Below are positions 58,895 through 64,000 of a stretch of 64,000 nt of DNA, in pieces. Position 1 is the first letter of the stretch. The number at the start of each line of letters is the position of its first letter. Position numbers and translations under genes: made by a program. The stretch comes from Streptomyces hygroscopicus subsp. hygroscopicus (GTDB taxonomy: Bacteria; Actinomycetota; Actinomycetes; Streptomycetales; Streptomycetaceae). The DNA is taken from the NCBI RefSeq assembly GCF_030269125.1, contig NZ_BSSM01000009.1:124001-188000 (forward strand), read 5' to 3'. The notes under the pieces were generated by a model. That model had not been told where the DNA came from. It did no database searches and worked only from the letters and a program-made list of their open reading frames with translations.

Positions 58895-60286
58895 TTACGC
58901 CACCCGGGTGCGGGGCCGGCCGCCGTACCGCGCGGAGCTGACCAGACCGCGCAGGGTGCTCAGCCAGCCGACGGCCACGAACGCGGCGCCGGCGAGCAGT
59001 CCGACGGTGCCGTCGAGCGGCATCACGATGCCGACCGCGCCGCCGAACACCCACGCCATCTGGAGCAGGGTCTCGGAGCGGGCGAAGGCCGAGCTGCGCA
59101 CCAGTTCCGGCACGTCCCGCTGGATCAGCGCGTCCAGCGCCAGCTTGGCCAGCGCCTGCGCGAACCCGGCGACCGCCGCGAGAGCGGCCACCAGGAAGGT
59201 CCCGAAGAACACCGCGGCCACGATCGCCGTGCCGAGCGCCACCGCGACGACCGTCACGATGATGATCTCCGGAGCCCGCGACCTCAGCCACGCCCCCACC
59301 GCCGTACCCAGCGCGTTGCCCAGGCCGGCCGCGACGCCCACCAGCCCCAGGGAGACCGCCGCGCCCTGGCCGGTCAGCGGGTGCTCGCGCAGCAGGAAGG
59401 CGAGGAAGAAGATCAGGAAGCCGGAGAGGCAGCGCAGGGCGGCGTTGGCGCCGAGGGCGTGGGTCACGGCGGGCCCGACCGTGCGCAGACCGGGCCGCTT
59501 CACCTTCGTCCTGGGCAGCCGCGTCTCCTCGGCCGCGAGCAGCGCCACCGCCTCGCCGCGGGCCGAGTCCACCTTGGGTGGCAGCGAGAAGGACAGCGCC
59601 GTGCCCGCCACGAAGATCACGAAGGCCCCGTAGAGCGGCCAGGGATCTCCGATCCGGTGCAGCCCCGCCGCGATCGGCGCGGCGAGCCCGGTGGCGAGCA
59701 GCCCGGCGAGGGTGACCCGGGAGTTCGCCTTCACCAGGGAGAACAGCGGCGGCAGCAGCCGCGGTACGACGGCGCTGCGCACCACGCCGTACGCCTTGGA
59801 CGCCACCAGCACGCCGAGCGCGGCGGGATACAGCTCCAGGCTCCCGGTGGCCACCGCGCCCGAGATCAGCAGGGCGAGCAGCGCCCGCGCCAGCATGGCC
59901 GCCGCCATCGCGGCCCGGCGGCCGTGCGGGAGCCGGTCGAGCAGGGGGCCGATGACCGGGGCGAGGACGGTGAACGGCGCCATGGTGATCGCCAGGTACA
60001 GCGCGACCCGCCCGCGCGCCTCGTCGGTCGGCACGGAGAAGAAGACGGTGGACGCCAGCGCCACGGTGATCATGACGTCCCCGGCGCCGTTCACCGCGTG
60101 CAGCTCGATCAGCTTGCCGAGGCCCGACTCGCCCGCCCCGTGCGCGTGTGTCGCCCGGCGGATGCCGCGCGCGGCGCCGGTCACGGGGCGGTGCAGGGCA
60201 CGCCCGACGGACCGGGCGGCACCGCCGACCCGGCGCGCACCGCCACCCCGAACCCCACGCCTGTCCGCGGTTGCCACGAGGTTCAT
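58895..60286 (-). CDS. MFS transporter
   Basis: A 463-aa membrane protein, ATG 60286. About 12 hydrophobic segments are visible (VMITVALASTVFFSV, VALYLAITMAPFTVLAPVIGP, AALRCLSGFLIFFLAFLL, EIIIVTVVAVALGTAIVAAVF). The RLPHGRRAA loop matches the MFS A-motif position. The N-terminus has a 60-residue basic, Gly/Arg-rich tail, unusual for the family. No substrate can be inferred. Confidence 0.82.
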   Translation of the reverse strand: MNLVATADRRGVRGGGARRVGGAARSVGRALHRPVTGAARGIRRATHAHGAGESGLGKLIELHAVNGAGDVMITVALASTVFFSVPTDEARGRVALYLAITMAPFTVLAPVIGPLLDRLPHGRRAAMAAAMLARALLALLISGAVATGSLELYPAALGVLVASKAYGVVRSAVVPRLLPPLFSLVKANSRVTLAGLLATGLAAPIAAGLHRIGDPWPLYGAFVIFVAGTALSFSLPPKVDSARGEAVALLAAEETRLPRTKVKRPGLRTVGPAVTHALGANAALRCLSGFLIFFLAFLLREHPLTGQGAAVSLGLVGVAAGLGNALGTAVGAWLRSRAPEIIIVTVVAVALGTAIVAAVFFGTFLVAALAAVAGFAQALAKLALDALIQRDVPELVRSSAFARSETLLQMAWVFGGAVGIVMPLDGTVGLLAGAAFVAVGWLSTLRGLVSSARYGGRPRTRVA

Positions 60287-60586
60287 AGTGCCCCGAGACG
60301 CCGCCGGATAGTGCGGATACGGCACGTATGGCGGCGAACCGTGCCCGCGACCGGGGTGGGAGCGGGGGTGGGAACGGGGGTGGGAGTGGGGGAGAATGCC
60401 GCCGAGCGGCAATGAATCCTGTTCGGTGTAGCGTGCGTATCTCAGCCATAACGCAGAATGGATGGCAGAGGTGCGCCCGAGCGCGCGGATGATGCAGACG
60501 TCGATGCGGTCCTGAGGTCCGCTCCGTCGGCCAACCCGCCTAAGGCAGCCGCCTTGACGAGACGGCGTAGGAGAGAAGCGATACCT
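60287..60586. other. 300-bp divergent region with a G-quadruplex-capable tract
   Basis: No gene seen. A tract of G-runs at 60353-60392 (GGGG-T-GGG-AGC repeated about three times with period 12) stands out. In-frame codons back to ATG 60458 exist for the next gene, but they look non-coding. Confidence 0.5.
60353..60392 (+). repeat. G-rich tandem tract
   Basis: Seven runs of 3-5 G on the plus strand with short AGC/AAC spacers, period about 12 bp. It meets the usual G3+N1-7 rule for a G-quadruplex. Confidence 0.75.
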
Positions 60587-61513
60587 GTGAGCGCAGCGAC
60601 AACGCGAAGCCGCACCCCCGACCGCCTGTGCGCCGAGGCCGTCGACCTCGCCCGTGCCGCCGCGGAGGAGGCGGCCGCGCCCGGTGTGGTCGGCGAGCAC
60701 TCCGGCCTCGTCTCCGAGGGCGACCGTGTTGTCACGCACTTCTTCGAGTGCAAGGAACTGGGCTACCGGGGCTGGCGCTGGGCCGTCACCGTGGCCCGCG
60801 CCTCCCGCGCCAAGTTCGTCACGCTGGACGAGGTGGTCCTGCTCCCCGGTCCCGACGCCCTCCTCGCCCCCGAGTGGGTGCCGTGGAGCGAGCGGCTGCG
60901 CCCCGGTGACCTCGGCCCCGGAGATCTGCTCCCCACCGACCAGGACGACCTGCGCCTGGAGCCCGGCTACACCGGCGAGGACCAGCCGCCGGCCGACTCG
61001 GCGGTGTCCGAGGAGATGGCGGAGCTGGCGGAGGCCGAGGACGCGGACGTGAGTCCGGGCGCGCCGGCCGCGCAGCCGACGGTGCCCTTGCGCGGTTCGA
61101 TCGCCGCGGTGGCCGAGGAACTGGGCATGCGCAGGGCGCGGGTTCTGTCCCGCTACGGCCTGCACCGCGCGGCCGACCGCTGGGAGGAGGCGTTCGGTGC
61201 GAAGACGCCGATGGCCCAGGCGGCCCCGGCCACGTGTCTGACCTGCGGCTTCCTGACGCCCATCGGCGGCTCGCTGGGCCAGGCGTTCGGCGTGTGCGCC
61301 AACGAGTTCGCCCCGGCGGACGGCCGGGTGGTCTCGCTCGCCTACGGCTGCGGCGGCCACTCGGAGGCGGCGGTCATGCCCAAGCCCCCGCAGCCGGCGC
61401 CGCCGGTCGTCGACGAGACCCGTGTCGAGCCCTTCCCGCTGCACCCGGCCCGCGACTCCGGCTCGGTCCCGGAGACGACGGACGAGGCGACGGCGGAACT
61501 GGGCCACTCCTGA
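60587..61513 (+). CDS. DUF3027 domain protein
   Basis: About 308 aa; GTG 60587 follows TAGGAGAGAAGCG. The N-terminal part (CAEAVDLARAAAEEAA ... VTHFFECKELGYRGWRWAVTVA) and the C-terminal cysteine cluster (CLTCGFLTPIGGSLGQAFGVC, YGCGGHSEA) are the DUF3027 pattern. The cluster of Cys and His may bind zinc. A central acidic linker joins them. Function unknown; conserved in streptomycetes. Confidence 0.85.
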   Translation: MSAATTRSRTPDRLCAEAVDLARAAAEEAAAPGVVGEHSGLVSEGDRVVTHFFECKELGYRGWRWAVTVARASRAKFVTLDEVVLLPGPDALLAPEWVPWSERLRPGDLGPGDLLPTDQDDLRLEPGYTGEDQPPADSAVSEEMAELAEAEDADVSPGAPAAQPTVPLRGSIAAVAEELGMRRARVLSRYGLHRAADRWEEAFGAKTPMAQAAPATCLTCGFLTPIGGSLGQAFGVCANEFAPADGRVVSLAYGCGGHSEAAVMPKPPQPAPPVVDETRVEPFPLHPARDSGSVPETTDEATAELGHS

Positions 61514-61515
61514 CC

Positions 61516-61977
61516 GTGATCCGCCCCGCGAGGAAGCCGGATCTCGTCGGCTTCCTCTCCCTCGCGGCCGAGGTGGAGCACTGGTTCGGTCCGATGGTGG
61601 CCGACCCCGGCTTCGCCGCCGCCGTGGAACGGGGCATCGCCCGCTCCACGGCACTGGTGGCGCAGGCCGCGTCCGGGAACCTCCTGGGCGCCCTCCTCTT
61701 CGGCGGCAACGCCCCGCTCCACAAGGTGCACTGGCTGGTCGTCACGGAACGCTCCCGCGGCCGGGGCGTGGGCCGTGCCCTGCTGACCGAGGCCCTGCAC
61801 CGCTTCGTACGGCCCCCCGCCACCGTCGAGGTCGTCACCTTCGGCCCCGACCACCCCGGCGCGCTGACGAGCGGCGCCCGCGTCTTCTACGAGCGCCTGG
61901 ACTTCACCCCCGCCGAACCCACGGCTCCCGGCCCGGAGGGCGGCTCCCGGCAGGTCTACCGCCGCGTCCTGACCTGA
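61516..61977 (+). CDS. GNAT family N-acetyltransferase
   Basis: A 153-aa acetyltransferase, GTG 61516, 2 bp after the DUF3027 stop. The acetyl-CoA loop is TERSRGRGVGRALLTEAL; the C-terminal FYERLDFTPAEP segment is typical. Substrate unknown. Cotranscribed with the DUF3027 gene. Confidence 0.87.
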   Translation: MIRPARKPDLVGFLSLAAEVEHWFGPMVADPGFAAAVERGIARSTALVAQAASGNLLGALLFGGNAPLHKVHWLVVTERSRGRGVGRALLTEALHRFVRPPATVEVVTFGPDHPGALTSGARVFYERLDFTPAEPTAPGPEGGSRQVYRRVLT

Positions 61978-62238
61978 GGGGTGCCACCGGGCCACCCAGC
62001 GGGGCCCCGCACCTGCCGCCGGCCGGCCTCGGCCCGGGGAACAGCCACGAGACCGCCGCACCCTCCGCGCCGAGTCGGCCGGCCCCCGCCGCCGCCCGAC
62101 CGGCGCGCTGCCCGTGCCTGCCGGTGCGCATGTCCCGCAGGCCCCCGAGGAGGTCCCCGCCCTCCTCAGTCCGGCCGAGAGGCGGCGATGTCGTCCCCGC
62201 GCTGTACCTTCTTCCTCACGTCGACGAGGAGTGTGAAC

Positions 62239-64000
62239 GTGAGCAGCAAGTACGTGCGGCCGGCGGCCGAGGGTGCCGATCCCTTCGGGACGGCCCGGCT
62301 GCGTCGCGGTGTTCTCGACGCCTGGGCCACCAGCCCCGCGAGGTTCCGTGAGGACGCCAACGCCGAGGAGGACCTCGTGCTGGGCGGCTACCGGGACCGC
62401 CTGGTGATCGAGCTGGCGCAGAACGCCGCCGACGCCGCCGCCCGCGCCCACGTCCCGGGCCGGCTCCGCGTCACCCTTCGCGACGGCGTCCTGGTCGCCG
62501 CCAACACCGGCGCCCCCCTGGACGCGACCGGCGTCGAGTCGCTGTCCACCCTGCGCGCCTCCGCCAAGCGCGAGGCCGACTCCCCGGGCGCCGCCGTCGG
62601 CCGCTTCGGCGTCGGTTTCGCCGCCGTACTCTCCGTCACGGACGAGCCCGCTCTCGTCGGCCGGCACGGCGGCGTCCGCTGGTCCCTCACCGAAGCGCGC
62701 GCGCTGGCCGCCGACACCGCCCGGCACAGCCCCGGCCTCGGCGACGAGATCCGGCGCCGCGAGGGCCACGTCCCGCTGCTCCGGCTGCCCTTCGCCGCCG
62801 AGGGCACCGCCCCCGACCCGTACGACACCGCCGTCATCCTGCCCCTGCGCGACGCGGCCGCCGCCGACCTCGCCGAGCGGCTGCTCGACGCCGTGGACGA
62901 CGCCCTCCTGCTCACCCTCCCCGGTCTCGAGGAGGTGGTCATCGAGGTCGGCGACGCCGCGCCCCGCATCCTGCGCCGGCGCACCGAGGGCGCCGTCACC
63001 GTCGTGGAGGACTCGCGGGAGGGCACCACCCGGTGGCGTACCGCCTCCGCGCACGGGCCGCTCGCCCAGGAGCTGCTCGCCGACCGGCCGGTGGAGGAGC
63101 GGCTGCGGCCCCACTGGTCCGTGACGTGGGCCGTGCCGGAGGACGAGAACGGGCGTCCCCTGCGCCCCCGCACCGCCCCCGTCGTGCACGCCCCGACCCC
63201 CAGCGACGAACCCCTCGGCGTCCCCGCCCTCCTCATCGCCTCCTTCCCCCTCGACACCACCCGCCGGCACACCGCCCCGGGACCGCTCACCGACTTCCTG
63301 GTGCAGCGCGCGGCCGACGCGTACACCGAGTTGCTCGCCGAGTGGCGCCCGGTGACGGAGGCCGCCGTCGACCTCGTGCCGGGGCCGCTGGGCAAGGGCG
63401 AGCTGGACGGCGCCCTGCGCCAGGCGCTGCTCGACCGGCTGCCGCGCACGGCCTTCCTGCCGCCCGCCCTGCCCGGCGAGGGCGGCGAGGACGAGTTGCC
63501 GCAGGCCATCCGGCCGAGGGACGCGGAGATCGTGGAGGGCGCCGGCGCGGACACCGTGCGGGTGCTCGCCGAGGTGCTGCCCACGCTGCTGCCCGCAGGT
63601 CTGGAGCGCCGCGCCGAGCTGCGCACCCTCGGTGTCGCCCGGCTCCCGCTCGCCGACGCCATCGACCGGCTCGCGGGCCTGGAGAAGGAGCCCGGCTGGT
63701 GGTGGCGGCTCTACGACAGCCTCGCCGGGGTGGACACGGACCGGCTGTCCGGGCTGCCCGTGCCCCTCGCCGGGGGTACCTCCCGGGCATTCGGCACCGG
63801 GGCGGCGCGGACCACCATCGGTCCCCGCCAGGTGCTGCTGCCCACCCCCGACGGCGCCCGCGTCGACGCGGACGTGCTCGGCCGGCTCGGCCTGAAGGTC
63901 GCGCACGAGGACGCCGTCCATCCGCTGCTGGAGAAGCTGGGCGCGCTGCCCGCCACCCCGCGCGCGGTGCTCACCACCCCCCAGGTGCGGGCCGCGGTCG
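62239..64000 (+). CDS. sacsin-type (GHKL-like) ATP-binding protein, 3' truncated
   Basis: GTG 62239 follows ACGAGGAGTG; 587 codons are visible and the frame is still open at the window edge. The N-terminal GHKL/Hsp90-like site is present: VIELAQNAADAAARAH (N-box) and GRFGVGFAAVLSVTD (G2 loop). Related streptomycete proteins of about 900-1000 aa are annotated as sacsin N-terminal ATP-binding-like or Hsp90-like. The remaining part has no named domain that I recognise. Role unknown; chaperone-like action is a guess. Confidence 0.82.
   Translation, partial: MSSKYVRPAAEGADPFGTARLRRGVLDAWATSPARFREDANAEEDLVLGGYRDRLVIELAQNAADAAARAHVPGRLRVTLRDGVLVAANTGAPLDATGVESLSTLRASAKREADSPGAAVGRFGVGFAAVLSVTDEPALVGRHGGVRWSLTEARALAADTARHSPGLGDEIRRREGHVPLLRLPFAAEGTAPDPYDTAVILPLRDAAAADLAERLLDAVDDALLLTLPGLEEVVIEVGDAAPRILRRRTEGAVTVVEDSREGTTRWRTASAHGPLAQELLADRPVEERLRPHWSVTWAVPEDENGRPLRPRTAPVVHAPTPSDEPLGVPALLIASFPLDTTRRHTAPGPLTDFLVQRAADAYTELLAEWRPVTEAAVDLVPGPLGKGELDGALRQALLDRLPRTAFLPPALPGEGGEDELPQAIRPRDAEIVEGAGADTVRVLAEVLPTLLPAGLERRAELRTLGVARLPLADAIDRLAGLEKEPGWWWRLYDSLAGVDTDRLSGLPVPLAGGTSRAFGTGAARTTIGPRQVLLPTPDGARVDADVLGRLGLKVAHEDAVHPLLEKLGALPATPRAVLTTPQVRAAV

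Noticed and set aside
61978..62238. A small gene between the GNAT and the sacsin-type gene
   Set aside because: Frames are open only because of high GC; no ribosome site, no start with sensible sequence.

Overview
High-GC DNA with dense genes, frequent GTG starts and a nearly intact aromatic spore-pigment polyketide cluster points to a Streptomyces chromosome. No tRNA, rRNA or CRISPR array was recognised. Statements about other Streptomyces genomes come from memory, not from a search.

Layout. (1) 1-5099: whiE-type spore-pigment operon, cut by the left edge: SchA/CurD-like protein, cupin, KS-alpha, KS-beta, ACP, aromatase/cyclase, TcmI-type cyclase. It converges on a DnrK-like O-methyltransferase and a secreted beta-helix protein. 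(2) 7501-17355: mixed housekeeping genes: rhomboid-like protein, FAD oxidoreductase, MFS exporter with quinone oxidoreductase, pentapeptide protein, secreted M1 peptidase, TerD, ArfB-type rescue factor, GNAT, flavin reductase. (3) 17569-20415: diguanylate cyclase (cdgB-like) behind a strong palindrome, then a membrane-anchored CBM-like protein. (4) 20428-25332: amino-sugar block: a decayed PfkB copy, an intact PfkB kinase, nagA, nagK and a sugar-binding lipoprotein around two DasR-type (dre) sites. (5) 25350-28954: DUF3263 protein, otsB, otsA, gpgS: trehalose and glucosylglycerate synthesis. (6) 29099-33495: SAM-I riboswitch, thrC, a MoaD/CysO-like sulfur carrier, a cold-shock protein, and groEL2 behind two CIRCE operators. 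(7) 33646-43505: OYE-type oxidoreductase, methyltransferase, murQ with an RpiR regulator, DUF4031, a DinB-GNAT fusion, HD protein, cutC with its own dre-like site, flotillin/NfeD pair. (8) 43583-53739: HelR-like RNA-polymerase helicase, then the XPB helicase and its PF13625 partner, separated by a small integrative element. (9) 53850-64000: HAAS-like membrane protein, HAD hydrolase, cold-shock protein, mqnD/mqnB of the futalosine menaquinone route, DUF2771 lipoprotein, MFS protein, DUF3027, GNAT and a sacsin-type ATPase cut by the right edge.

The most interesting region is about 47.9-51.0 kb. A large serine integrase starts 28 bp from the XPB start codon. On the other side, convergent, is a short protein whose sequence pattern fits the Gp3-like recombination directionality factors. 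A 57-aa zinc-ribbon protein and one unknown gene complete the roughly 3.1-kb segment. It lies between two genes that are normally neighbours and seems to have replaced the first XPB codons, so it may be a minimal, possibly reversible, serine-recombinase element.

Several circuits connect neighbouring genes. The dre sites tie nagKA, the sugar-binding protein and possibly cutC to N-acetylglucosamine. murQ and RpiR recycle cell-wall MurNAc. The SAM riboswitch makes thrC respond to methionine-branch status. cdgB and whiE both belong to sporulation biology.
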